Below are positions 54,438 through 64,000 of a stretch of DNA of 64,000 nt, in pieces (the first letter of the stretch is position 1; each line of letters opens with the position of its first letter). The translations under genes and the position numbers were made by a program. The DNA is from Simmondsia chinensis. Lineage: Eukaryota; Streptophyta; Magnoliopsida; Caryophyllales; Simmondsiaceae. Under the pieces are notes generated by a model. It was given only the letters and a program-made list of their open reading frames with translations, was not told the DNA's origin and did no database searches. The stretch lies in NCBI GenBank assembly GCA_018398585.1, contig JAGTTD010000001.1, forward strand, positions 12,774,501 to 12,838,500, given 5' to 3'.

Positions 54438-57365
54438 ATGGCTGATGGAGAGAGAATTCGATCTGAAGTTGGTGTAAATGCTACGATTGGATCTCAGAAT
54501 GCTACTAAAGAGGACCTTCAAGATTTACAGAAAGTTTTTGATCAAAAGATGGATCATATTCTGTCATTGTTAATGGACAAAGATGCAAAGGATGCAAAGA
54601 GGCAAGGTCGGTTGCAACAAATTGAGATTGTTCCACCTATGGAAGTGGCTCTACGGTAGGAGTTCGTTGTTGAGCAAGAAGAGGAGGTACAATCTATTGT
54701 TGTTGAAGATGAACTCGACCACGACAATGCCAAAATTGATGAACGCAGGCGTGAAGAACCTCAGACAGAACAAGATGATTCTTATGAAGACTCTTTGTTG
54801 GAGTTAGAGTATCTTGATGACGCTGAGGTACAACATGACATGCATCCAGATGGGGAATATGATTCACATGTCCGAGGAATGATTAAGACAACAAAGAGTA
54901 AGTCAAATAGAAATCGTCTAAGTGAAGCATTGGGAGATGTTGTGGGTAAAAAGAAGTTGTCCAAGCCAAAATTGAAGCGAGAGGTTGTGTTTCAGTCTAT
55001 GATGCTGGATGATCAGCAAAGACGAACTCAAGATGCTGATCTCACCAATGTAAATGCTGGTATACAAGGTTTAGGTGGTATACATGGAGTGGTGACTGCG
55101 GAGTTTGTGATTCCAACTGATGAGGTCGATGCTACTGCTGTGATAGCAATTAATACAGCATCAAATCGGTTAAGTATGGCTCCAAGGCAAGTTTATATGC
55201 AGAACCATAGTATTTTCGTTGCTGAGCATGGTTTTTCTATTGGAGAACCTGTTGTTGTCGCTGCAGTACCTACAAATACAGATTCAGGTATGTTCAAGTT
55301 CACCTTTGGGCATGTTGTTGTGCTATCTCAGACCCAAAGCACCATTATATTGGATGCCTTATAAGGTCTCTTGAGTTGGGAGGACGTTTATGCACTTAGA
55401 GCTGCTGAATTATACTTTCGGCATGCCGATCGGCAAGTTCGTAATGAGTTATTCCTTTATGTGAGTAGAGTTATGACTTGTCCAAGTGCAAGCTCCTATG
55501 ATAAGTTACCGCCTGATCCGGGAGAAGGTTCTCGAGGCTATATGAAGCTGAGAAGAGTCGAATCCTTGCTAAAAAGAAGCACTCGAGCTGCGAGAGTGCG
55601 TTTCAAGGTTCACAACAAAACAAGCTTGTTTCCTATGCGAGCTATTGGGTTGTTGGATGTGTATAAACGTTGTATTATGTTGAAGGAAAATGCAGTGCTG
55701 TCCAATGTCAGTGCACGAAGCCAAGTGAACATAGAGATGTTAGCATTTGACAATTGGGATCAATCGCAAGTGACTGGTAATTTTGTAATGCAGATTCCAA
55801 ACAGGTCTGGGGTGATTTGTTGTGATTGTTTTGAGTGGAAAAATCATATGCATAAGCTCCAATATGTCCTTAACGTTTTGAAGGAAAGAATCAATGCAAG
55901 ATTGGGGAATACTCTGGCTAACATCAGTAAAAAAATCAGCAAGGAAGATCGGGACAGTACTGCAGGAAGTAGGAAGAAATTTCCAGTTGTTCAAGAGCTT
56001 TATTGGTGTCCTCACTTGTTATATTTGTTACTTATGCTTGTGTTGGTTGATAATGAAGCAAAGCTTAGTCATTTGAGGCAAGAATGGTGGTTGGTTAAGC
56101 TGTGGGTAATAAGTAATCTGCTGTACAGATCACAAAGGAAGAGCTGCAGCATTAGAAGAATGGTTGGGTATGTTTTGGGCGATCAAGTTATGACATTGTG
56201 CATTTGGCATTCCAGAATGGATATTGAGTTCATAGTTCGTATGTCTTATGCCAGAATTTGCGAAGAAGTGGTTGAAATTTTGAAATCTTACAAGTTTACT
56301 TTCAATATTCCACCAAAAGTCGTTTTGGAAGATGCAGAAAATTCTTGGAGAAATTCGTCACTATTGGTAGTGAATAAGCTGATCAGATTAAGTTTGGTTG
56401 GTGCTATTATGCCTTTTAGAAGGTGTAATAACGTGTTCACTTCAAACAACTTCCATATGAACATACGCCGAGCTGCAATATGTCGTTTTGAACTGCATCA
56501 GGTTGGATCTGCTGAAGTCTTGGTTTCTGCAGGTATTTGGGTGCATTTGGAAAGCAATCAAGGATTTATTAGTCATGTCATGAGTTGGGTTGGTAGGTGG
56601 TTGTGTGAGCGGAATTTGTTGAAAATCATTGCAGCAGAACACGTTAATTCAGCAAGGAATCAAGTGCCAGTAGCTAATATGCAGTTTCGGCATGCCGATT
56701 GGCAAGCTTGGAATGAAATAATTCTATTTTGGAGCTGTTCGAACGGCATTTGGGAATGTTTACAAGCAGAATTTAATGTTTGTTTCTCTTGGTTTGAGTT
56801 TGGAAGGCCTCCTGAGATGCTCAAGGACTTCATATGCAATTTAATTGAGACAACGATACACAAAATCAGTAATGTAACTTACTACATGCATAAAAACAGA
56901 ATTGTATCTGCATTTAGGGAATTTCAGCAACGAATTTGGGTTTTGAGCCATGTTAACAGCAACAAGAGAGGTTCGGAATGTGTTGGTGATGCTTGGTTTG
57001 ATCATAGCAGACCTCCTGAAGAACATTATGTACTCAAAACACAGACATGGCATCACGATAAATTGAAGTGCTTATTGGTATTCTCAGCTTCAGATTTCAA
57101 CAGACTTCAACACCTCAGATGTATTTTCATATGCATTAAGTGTCTTCATTGTTACAACTCTCTTCTATTCTTGAGGACAAGAATGTTCTTAAGGGGAAGG
57201 GAATGTTATGATTCGAGAAACCGAGGCATGGAAATCATGGTGGTTGCGTATTGTCCTGCTGCTGAATTGTTGGTATGTTGCTGCTGTGCTGAAATGCTGA
57301 TTGGAGTTGATTGGTTTAGTAAATCATGTGTTAGTAGTTGCATTGTATTGTCTTTAGTTGTTTAA
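54438..57365 (+). other. Near-open reading frame of unknown content
   Basis: One frame runs from ATG 54438 to 57365 with only two stops (54657-54659 TAG, 55362-55364 TAA), about 975 codons; the last block (55371-57365) is 664 codons. The first part is gag-like: ATKEDLQDLQKVFDQKMDHI and DKDAKDAKRQGRLQQIE resemble LDKDANKEERLQQIEKK in the host chromovirus gag N-terminus. An acidic segment follows (SYEDSLLELEYLDDAEVQ), then a Lys-rich one (GKKKLSKPKLKREVVFQ). The rest matches no family I know. Two pieces repeat: YFRHADRQVRNEL (about 55413) and QFRHADWQAWNEI (about 56682). Against a real single protein, the conserved pol end LEDKNVLKGKGML lies in a different frame (57170-57211), and this frame runs on into the 3' LTR. 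It may be vestigial sequence that is low in stops. Confidence 0.5.
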
Positions 57366-57777
57366 ATGTAATAAGCTGTAAAGGATGGCGTAAAACAAGG
57401 GTCCGAACAAGTGCTGTAAATGTTAGTTGCTGTAGCAGGTTGTAGTTCTGATAGGAAGTGGTGTTTTGGCGCCAAATAGGATTTGAATGTTAGTTAAGCT
57501 TTAGTTCTAGATAATTCTAGATAATTCCTAAGTGGTTTAGTCCTTGTGAGGTTAGATTCAAAGTATTAGGCTCATACTATGTAAGTAGTATAAATAAGGG
57601 GTCTTAACTGGTAATCCTAAACTTTTGATGAATGAATTGATACATTTGGTTTTATCTCTATTTTCTCATCTCCTTTCCCTTCTTTCTCTCGTCTAAACTT
57701 TATATTCTTTCTCATCTCATACTCTCACTGTCCCAACCAAGGTTAAGGTTTAAGAGCCAATCTTCGAAAACTTAACA
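57204..57777 (+). repeat. 3' LTR of the nested element
   Basis: Matches 52760-53348 apart from a short deletion after GCTGAAATG and scattered substitutions. Confidence 0.9.
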
Positions 57778-57782
57778 AATTG

Positions 57783-58156
57783 ACACTTGATTCTCCTTGC
57801 TTATTCACCTGATCTTGCAAGTGCACAAGCTTCTTTTCAATTTGCTGTAATCGTTCCTCCTTATTTGCATCTTTATCCAAAATCATTTGCTGCATCCTCA
57901 ACATTTGCTGAATGCTGTCATTCTACTGCTTAATCTCGATATTCTGCTGATCAAACTTAGCATTCGGTTGATCAAACTTAGCATTCAGCAGTTCGAATTT
58001 GTCATATAACTCCCTGTGGTGATCAATAGATGCATCTGCACCAGAATCTATAACCGCAGCAGCATATGAGTTCGGACCAGATACATTTGCTCCTCCAGCT
58101 CCTGATCTGGTCCTTACGCCTTCGATCATGTTTTTCTTTGCTTTTGCCAGCCTCAA
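57783..58156 (-). pseudogene. Chromovirus gag N-terminus, cut by the nested element
   Basis: Starts MRLAKAKKNMIEGVRTRSGA at 58156, about 40 bp inside the 5' LTR. After a linker it has a coiled-coil-like repeat (YDKFELLNAKFDQPNAKFDQ), then, past one stop at about 57923, MLRMQQMILDKDANKEERLQ and IEKKLVHLQDQVNKE. It is interrupted at 57782 by the nested element and resumes on the other side at 52759. Homologous to the start of the near-open frame inside the nested element. Confidence 0.85.
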
Positions 58157-58179
58157 TCAATCAATTGATTGGTTAAACC

Positions 58180-58193
58180 TGGTTCTGATACCA
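58180..58193 (-). promoter_or_regulatory. Primer-binding site of the chromovirus
   Basis: Minus strand TTGGTATCAGAACC directly inside the 5' LTR (separated by AA): initiator-Met type with one change. Confidence 0.88.
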
Positions 58194-58195
58194 AT

Positions 58196-58598
58196 TGTTA
58201 GCTTCCAATTCAAAATTAGAAGTTTAACCTTGTAGAAGAAAGAGTTGAGATGAGAAGAGAAGTGAAAGGGTATGAGAAATAGAGAAGGAGATGAGAAAAG
58301 AGACAGAAATTCCAAAAGGAATTTTGATTTTTATTAATTGGATGATGAATTACAAGCTTAAGAGCCTATTTATACAAAGATTAGAACATTTCATCTAATC
58401 AACTAAGAATAACCGACTCAAAGCTATTTTGGGGCCAAACAATAGCACAGCCGCCAGATTTGACCAACCCTTGACAAACCGACCTCCCATGGCGCCAACC
58501 CGACCCCAACTAACATTTGAATTATTACAACTCAACAATGGAAATCAAAAACGAAAATACAACCAGAAATTACAATTAAAATCAATCGATTCATAACA
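58196..58598 (-). repeat. 5' LTR of the chromovirus
   Basis: 403 bp, the same length as 47827-48229 and highly similar, pointing to a recent insertion. TATAAATA (minus) lies at 58368-58375. Confidence 0.93.
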
Positions 58599-58675
58599 TC
58601 TGTGAGTTCAATTTTATTCATTGACTAATATAATTTATCCAGAATAAATCTGGATTCAAGACACTGTTCCTAACA
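58599..58675 (-). repeat. 3' LTR of copia-3, start (right part)
   Basis: On the minus strand a purine-rich AAATGGGAGAT is followed by TGTTAGGAACAGTGTC, the LTR start. The LTR is cut at 58599 by the chromovirus and resumes at 47826. Confidence 0.72.
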
Positions 58676-59120
58676 ATCTCCCATTTGTCCTAAATCCAAC
58701 CTATGACAAAGTCCATACTCATCCCTTTTAAATTTGAACCAAAGGTCTACTGAGGCTAATCCTTAGTGATCTCAATTACTCTATTGTGAAGTCAGCAATA
58801 CAATACTGCTTAATATTTCTCTCACTAATGGCTCTCATTCCAAGGGTAAATACATGTTTAGACGTTGAATGTCTATCATTTTAATTTGACTGGAAGTCTT
58901 AAATCAGTATAGCCAACTGGAACCAGCTCGTCACTTTGAAAGATCAGCATATAATTTCTAGTTCTTCTCAAGAACTAGAGAAAACGCTTCACTGCCACTT
59001 AGTCTATCGGACCTAGGTTAGACTGACACCTGCTCACTATACCACAACATAACAGACATCAAGTCTCATTCATAACATGGCACCTGAGGCCTCCCACTAC
59101 CAAAGCATATGGAATATTCC

Positions 59121-59640
59121 TCAATTGCTCCTCCTCTTGAGGTGTCCTAGAACACTACTCAAAAGAGAGAGGGACTCTATGCTATACCTTGACAATGTCT
59201 TGTCAATATAAGTGGCTGGAGAGAGACCCAACATCCTACTCTTACAGCCTTGCAGAAGCTCAATCCTAAGAGTAGAGTTAGCTTTTCCCATGTCCATATT
59301 AAGCTTTCTTGACAATCAAATCTTTACAGCTAATGACACCCCTACATCATTATTAATGAGTAGTATATCGTTAACATATACACTAAGAAAGTCACTACTT
59401 TCTCTTAATGTCATTTATACGCAGATGGTTCGAGCAACCGATTGCACAAAATTAGAAGACTTAATTGCTTCATTGTGGCTGAAAGGACCAGATTCAATGC
59501 CACGGTCTACCGCTAAGGCTTCCGCTATGAACTTGGCAGGTGTCCTGAAAAACCTCCCACCACACCTAAGCTCTCATGTACCTGGAACATTTTTGTTCAT
59601 ATCAGTAGGTGCATCTAATACATTCACTATGTCTTGAGTT
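59121..59640 (-). pseudogene. Copia-3 RT remnant
   Basis: Text YVNDILLINNDVGVSLAVKI (YVDD-type motif with Asn in place of the first Asp), SRKLNMDMGKAN, then MLGLSPATYIDKTLSRYSIE, the copia RT thumb region (GLSQ..YI.K.L.RF.M). Upstream text (59640-59450) does not fit RT well, suggesting a deletion between integrase and RT. Confidence 0.72.
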
Positions 59641-60158
59641 GTGTCTAGCTGTTTAGAATTAGTGTCATTTTCCTTTAATACTATTTTGTTTTTGTTTTTG
59701 TTTTTGTAGCTTACTTGCAAACTGCTTCTCTAAGTATTTTGCATTGTATTTAAAAATAACCTTTTTAATTAAAAAACTATATAAAAGACCGTCCTTATTC
59801 CTTTTATTTGCAACACCATTCAGCTGCGGTATACCCAGAGCAGAAAGTTGAGATTTTATCTCATTTGCAGTTAGGAAATCTCAAAATTCACCCAAAAAAT
59901 ATTCACCACCTCGATCTGATCAAAGTGACTTAAATTGTTTACATAATAGCTTTAAACTTCAACATTCTACTCTTTGAATTTCTTTTTTCTAAAAAAAAAC
60001 GTTCGACTTATGTCCCATTAGATAAATATGTCAATGCCTTGAGTAATCATCACTAATGTGATTAAGAACTCATACCCACATATTACCCGAACATGTATTG
60101 GTCCACATACATCTATGTGAACCAGCTCAAGTAAGTCATCAACCCTGTTGCCTTCACT

Positions 60159-60419
60159 CTAAAGGGCAGACTTGGTCATATCTCTTTCTAAGCTGGTTTT
60201 GCAGACTGGTAATGACCTCAAGTCCAAAGCCTCTATCAGTCCATCTTTTGCCAGTCTTTGGATGCCGTTCGAATTAGTGTTACCTAAATATTGGTGCCAT
60301 CTATAGTTCATATCCCTTTCAAGGTGTTTTCTTTTAGAAGATCGAATAAGTGAGCTTATGTTAAATTTTTTAAAACAAATATGAGAGTTTTGATCAAATA
60401 AACAACGTGAATAAACCAT
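60159..60419 (-). pseudogene. Copia-3 GAG-pre-integrase domain
   Basis: Text YRWHQYLGNTNSNGIQRLAK, DGLIEALDLRSLPVCKTSLE and RDMTKSAL corresponds to the copia pre-integrase zinc domain (LWH.RLGH.....I..L...GL......LP.C..C...KM). The second His of LGH is Asn and the second Cys of the CxxC pair is Ser, so the zinc site is lost. Confidence 0.8.
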
Positions 60420-60490
60420 TTATACAAGTATATTTTCCAAATTTATTTCTTTTATTAAAAGGTTCATAATCAAAATCAACTGAATAACAA

Positions 60491-61024
60491 TTATTCATAA
60501 AATGAGTTATAGAAATCAAATTCTTGGGCAGAGTAGCTACAAATAATGAATCTTTTAAAATCCAAAACTCGAACACTAAAGACTAAGCTAACATCTTCTA
60601 CACTTAAGACCACTACTCTTGTATTGTCCCTGACTATCAGGTATAGCTCCCCATCATGCAACGTTTTGGATAACCTGAGCCCATGTAACATATTACAGAC
60701 ATGGTCAGTTGAACATGAGTGCACACACCAGGAACCTGGTGGAATCTCAACTGTGCATGGCTCAACTAAGTGAGATATTAACATATCTTCACTAGAAGGC
60801 TTAGTAGTCTTTATAAGGAGAGAGGCAAAGTACTTAGTGCAGTTTTTCATCCAGTGGCCAGTCTTCCTGCAAAATAAACACTTTCCTTTTGCCGACTTCT
60901 TTATAGACTTCATTTCTGCTATATCAACTTTGCCTTTTCCTTTCTTTCCAGTGTGTCCGTTGTGAGTAATAACTAAGTCCAACTTGGTTTTTCTAGGCAA
61001 AGCAATTTGGTCCAATGAGTTCAT
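60491..61024 (-). pseudogene. Copia-3 gag C-terminus and protease
   Basis: 177 residues with a zinc knuckle GKCLFCRKTGHWMKNCTKY (C-x2-C-x4-H-x4-C, intact). The protease region GSWCVHSCSTDHVCNMLHGL follows, where families have W-x-DSGAT-x-H-V-C; here the catalytic Asp is His and SGAT reads SCST. Then LYLIVRDNTRVVVLSVEDVS. The protease is therefore inactive even though the frame is open. Confidence 0.85.
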
Positions 61025-61654
61025 TATGCCTTAGTAATAAAGTGAAGTTCACCAGTCGTATCCATTTCAAAATACTGTAAATGCAAATATTCATGTAACT
61101 GTCTAACAAGAGTCATGTATAATGCAGTGATATCTATTCTTTCAATTTAGCATACACAACAAGTCAGATATCCACCAAACTGGACTATCATGCATACAAT
61201 GATGACCCAAACACGCCACTCCTTACTCCTCGACAGCGGGGTCGCACGAAGCTAGGTTGGGTGAGAATTATTCTCAATTAGCATGTTTTCTTATAACTCT
61301 TACTAAACATGATCAACTCACCACTTTACCTTAGTCTCTAACATAATACAACAGAGCTCCTCGGAGAGGCTAATGCATCACGCTAGTCAAGTTTAAACTA
61401 TTACCTAAACCTCCATACTAATACACGTAATACTCTACGGTAGCATGGTCGCATCGCTTCTTTGCACTTTAGTTTATCCCAACAGAAGTCTAACCCTGTA
61501 ATTAACAAAACCGACATCCTCCGTAGGGACCGTAGGGATGTCTATCGATCTACTATACTGCTGACAGGTAATGGAGACCCTGAGGTCACAACAATTGATA
61601 CCTCACTCCCACTTGATTTTTAAAACTAGTGATTTTTAATTAACTTGTATTTAC

Positions 61655-62255
61655 AACCTCGATTATCTCATAAACCCTTTTAGAATCTCATTCTAAAATT
61701 AACCATAATTAATTAGTTAATTTATTCAAAATATTATCGTTTTACAATATCGATCATCTCATAATCTTGCTTTAGAATCTCATTCTAAATTTTTTAATTA
61801 ATTAATTTTACTTTTAAAAAATGGTATCATAGATTATCTTATAACGTATTCTTAAGATTCCCATTCTAAAACTAAATAAATTAATTTTATTAATTTTTTT
61901 ATTTAAAATAATACCAAAATTTAGATTATGTCATAATATATATTTAGAATCTAATTTTAAAATTAAATTAATTAATAAAATTAATTTTATTTAAAATCAG
62001 CAGCCATTTAGAACTTAGACTATCTCATAGTCTATTTTAGAATCTTATCCTAAAATTAAATTAATTAGTATAATTAATTTTTATTTTTAAAATATTATTG
62101 ACTTAGACTATCTCGTAGAATATCTCATAATATTATTCTAAAATAATTGAAAATAACTTTTATTTAAGGTAACATAGATTTACAATTTAGATTATCTCAT
62201 AATCTAATTTAGAATCTCATTCTAAAAAAAATTATTGAATAAAAAAATTAATTTA
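61655..62255 (-). repeat. Imperfect tandem array, about 85-bp period
   Basis: Seven or so diverged units with GATTATCTCATAATCT, TTTAGAATCTCATTCTAAAA and TTAATTAATT-type text, starting near 61660, 61742, 61830, 61925, 62018, 62100 and 62185. The position is the 5' interior of copia-3, between primer site and gag. Confidence 0.65.
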
Positions 62256-62334
62256 TAATTATTATGTAAACTAACACTAACATTAAAAAGTTCCTAAAAT
62301 TAAATAAATAAAATAAATTTTTCTGGGCTGACGT

Positions 62335-62515
62335 CATTAGATCATTTTTGTCCAATTTTGTAAAAATTAATCGAATCTAATCTCATTAGATCATTCCAAT
62401 TTCGCAAAATTAATTGAATCTAATCTCATTAGATCAGTTTTATCTAATTTTTTAAAATATTAATTGAATCCAATCTCATTAGATTAATTTTATCCAATTT
62501 TACAAACCATATCAA
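62335..62515 (-). repeat. Short tandem array, about 60-bp period
   Basis: Three units built from AATCTCATTAGATCA/TTA, TTTTATCCAATTTT and AAAATTAATTGAATC. Next to the 85-bp array but of a different unit. Confidence 0.65.
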
Positions 62516-62868
62516 AACCGGCATAACCTCATTAAACAAATAACATAATCGTAAGTTTATAAATTGATATATCCGAATTAACGATTAACTCATTAATAAT
62601 TTAAACAATTTGAACCGTTACCTTAAACAAACTAGTTAACTATTAACTCTTTTAATGACTTAACAATTTAAATTGATACAGCAAAAGAAACAATTTTAAT
62701 TAGGAATTAATGCTTTAATGATTTAAGCAATTTAAATCACTACTTTAAACGAACTTTCCTTCTTAATAAAATATCTATTTTATTAAATCACAGATCTATT
62801 TATTTCGATCTTATTATACCTATTCATGCATATTATGAATGTAATCCGAGGCTGTCTTTGATAACAAT

Positions 62869-64000
62869 TGTTGGGAAAATATATAATTTTGTCGAAAAAA
62901 TAAACTCTGATGCCGATTGTTGGGTTCACAGTTATCAACTATGGTAACAAACAATAGGCACCTATTAGAGCACTCAGAGTAGATGGCTCCTCGCTACCTA
63001 AACCCCCGGTCGGAGGGTCACGCTTTGTGACATCTCACGTGCGAGAGTTCCCGGGAATAGGTTTATCTCTATAAACCGTTTTCCCTAATATCGGTTGTAG
63101 GGCCGAATTTCAAAAATTCTCCCTAAAGTTTACGCAGCTGAAGGGGTTTAGAATTCATAATTCTAAACCTAGGGTTGATTTAAAATTCATGATTTTAAAT
63201 ATACAAATTTAAATTCATAATTTAAATATGCAGATCTAAATTCCAAACTTAGATCTTTAGGCCTTTTACTCTAACACATTCATAACAATGCATAAACTTG
63301 GACAGGCATAATAATGAATGCTGTAAATAAATAGAAAAGCGAAACTAAAAAAAGGAAAGAAAAACATACCTAAAATTGTTCCAACAATAAAAAATACCAA
63401 AAAAATTGAGACCCCGCGATCATCTACACCATGGCCTCAAACTGGCCGGAGGGTGGGCTCCGAAAAATATTAAATTATAAAAGAAAAATTTTAACTGAAA
63501 ATTTTCTCTCCAATTAGGTCTCCGAAATAATTTCAGAAACCCTAAAAATTTGTTTCAATTGAAGTACCAAACCTCTGGAATAGGCATATCTATTTATAGG
63601 AGTATACCGCAGCGAAAAAACCTTGATTTTTTGATGTGGGATTGCCCAGTTTAAAACAAAACGCAGCATTTAAGACAGACATAAGCAAAAACACATCGTT
63701 TCAAGCATAGGAAAATCACGAGTTCTTGCCTATCACTGCATGCCACGTGGCATGCGATGATTCGGCCGCTCATGGCCGCAGATCGCCCAGGGGATGTTGT
63801 CACGCGCTGGTTCATTAGATTTGGAGCAAACGAATCGTGCATCCTGTGCGATTTTTGGCGATTTTTGTGTTTTTTTAAATTTTTTATTTTGCTTTATTTT
63901 TCACATGTAAAAAATACATCTTATGAATTTTAATTCTCAAAATTATTTTATTTTATAATTTATAATTTTTATTCATCTCATGAATAAAGTTTAAAATTAA
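62869..64000 (-). repeat. 5' LTR of copia-3, incomplete at the window edge
   Basis: Left end TGTTGGGAAAATATATAATT; the primer-site-like TTGTTATCAAAG (minus) lies immediately inside (62857-62868). Homologous to 45729-46800. It contains two further primer-site/LTR-end-like modules at 62905-62923 (CTCTGATGCCGATTGTTGG) and 63083-63102 (CCCTAATATCGGTTGTAGGG). The U3 end and the target duplication lie outside the window. Confidence 0.75.

Larger units (their letters stand above)
52760..57777 (+). mobile_element. Non-autonomous chromovirus derivative, nested in gag
   Basis: LTRs at 52760-53348 (589 bp) and 57204-57777 (574 bp) are nearly identical except for small indels. The flanking 5-mers TATTG (52755-52759) and AATTG (57778-57782) fit a target duplication with one mismatch. 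The primer site TTGGTATCAGAGCC (53350-53363) is the initiator-Met type. A purine tract (AAGGGGAAGGGAA, 57191-57203) adjoins the 3' LTR. Its LTR starts TGTTATGATTCG, against TGTTATGAATCG in the host chromovirus. Its last interior codons read LEDKNVLKGKGML and stop inside the LTR, as in the host. Protease, RT, RNase H and integrase are absent; the interior is a long, nearly open frame of unknown content. It probably moves with enzymes of an autonomous relative (inference). Confidence 0.88.
47827..58598 (-). mobile_element. Chromovirus (Reina-like), nearly intact, itself interrupted
   Basis: 403-bp LTRs lie at 47827-48229 (3') and 58196-58598 (5') and are very similar. The minus-strand interior has gag, zinc knuckle, protease, RT, RNase H, integrase and a C-terminal chromodomain. 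The primer site TTGGTATCAGAACC adjoins the 5' LTR. With the nested element (52760-57777) removed, the element is about 5.75 kb. Pol has one frameshift (about 50100) and one in-frame stop (49133-49135), so it is young but disabled. Flanks are CGACT and TCTGT, so no target duplication is visible. It interrupts the 3' LTR of copia-3. The chromodomain text (VLVTWSNL..WENCNFLKSQFPNF..LEDK) points to a Reina- or CRM-type lineage. Confidence 0.92.
58676..62868 (-). mobile_element. Ty1/copia interior (copia-3), degenerate
   Basis: The minus strand holds gag knuckle and protease (61024-60400), GAG-pre-integrase (60350-60160), integrase remnants (60120-59850) and RT remnants (59440-59120), then a 3' stretch to the purine tract. 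The 5' side (61025-62868) is AT-rich and has two tandem arrays. The 5' LTR starts at 62869 and runs off the window. Integrase and most of RT are missing or scrambled, so the element is dead. The lineage within copia is not resolved. Confidence 0.78.

Noticed and set aside
55371..57365. A host protein-coding gene of 664 codons
   Set aside because: It lies wholly between LTRs and their primer and purine-tract signals, runs into the 3' LTR, and conflicts with the conserved pol end in another frame. Kept as an unknown transposon frame instead.
59212..59637. Plus-strand open frame of 141 codons
   Set aside because: Antisense to the copia-3 RT remnant, whose motifs are clear on the minus strand.
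61655..62515. A CRISPR array
   Set aside because: Repeats are imperfect and lack uniform spacers; plant nuclear context and a copia interior explain them as tandem duplications.

Overview
The window is nuclear DNA from a flowering plant, most likely a eudicot. The only host gene I can support is a two-exon tau-class glutathione S-transferase (40203-42061, + strand). Almost everything else is mobile-element sequence of plant types: Ty3/gypsy chromoviruses, a Tat/Athila-type element with a tRNA-Asp-like primer site, Ty1/copia elements, an RTE-type LINE, Helitron-like ends, TIR elements and an unusual SINE. No rRNA or tRNA gene, CRISPR array or organellar segment was found. The species cannot be named from this sequence.

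Layout. 1-242: 3' end of an RTE LINE. 389-5217: two candidate Helitrons filled with diverged GGGCGGGTATGG-type modules. 7431-7671: a SINE whose head is derived from 5S rRNA (minus strand). 8206-10405: a small LTR-like element, broken by 10406-18426, a Tat/Athila-type element with gag and protease remnants but no polymerase (minus strand, target duplication GTTGA). 18770-26612: an old inverted-repeat element split by a chromovirus at 19209-25736 (minus strand, target duplication GTAAT). 27147-34416: a Ty1/copia element (+ strand) whose primer-binding region was hit by an RTE LINE (27911-29249, 18-bp target duplication). 34700-36518: a TIR element related to one inserted at 16591-17463. 36519-40150: gene-flanking sequence with nothing recognised. 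40203-42061: the GST gene.

42495-64000 is a four-level nest. A 5'-truncated copia fragment (copia-1, minus) carries a second 5S-derived SINE in its RNase H. It is followed by a second copia (copia-3, minus), whose 3' LTR was opened by a nearly intact chromovirus (47827-58598, minus). That chromovirus is in turn opened inside gag by a non-autonomous relative (52760-57777, +). The relative keeps chromovirus-like ends but carries a long, nearly open frame with no domain I recognise.

The observations most worth following are: (1) a plant SINE joining a 5S rRNA promoter head to an RTE-LINE tail, in two copies with target duplications; (2) palindromes placed on a 21-bp lattice in both LTRs of copia-2; (3) repeated primer-site/LTR-end modules inside the copia-3 LTR, suggesting stepwise LTR lengthening; (4) the near-open frame of about 2.9 kb in the non-autonomous chromovirus derivative.
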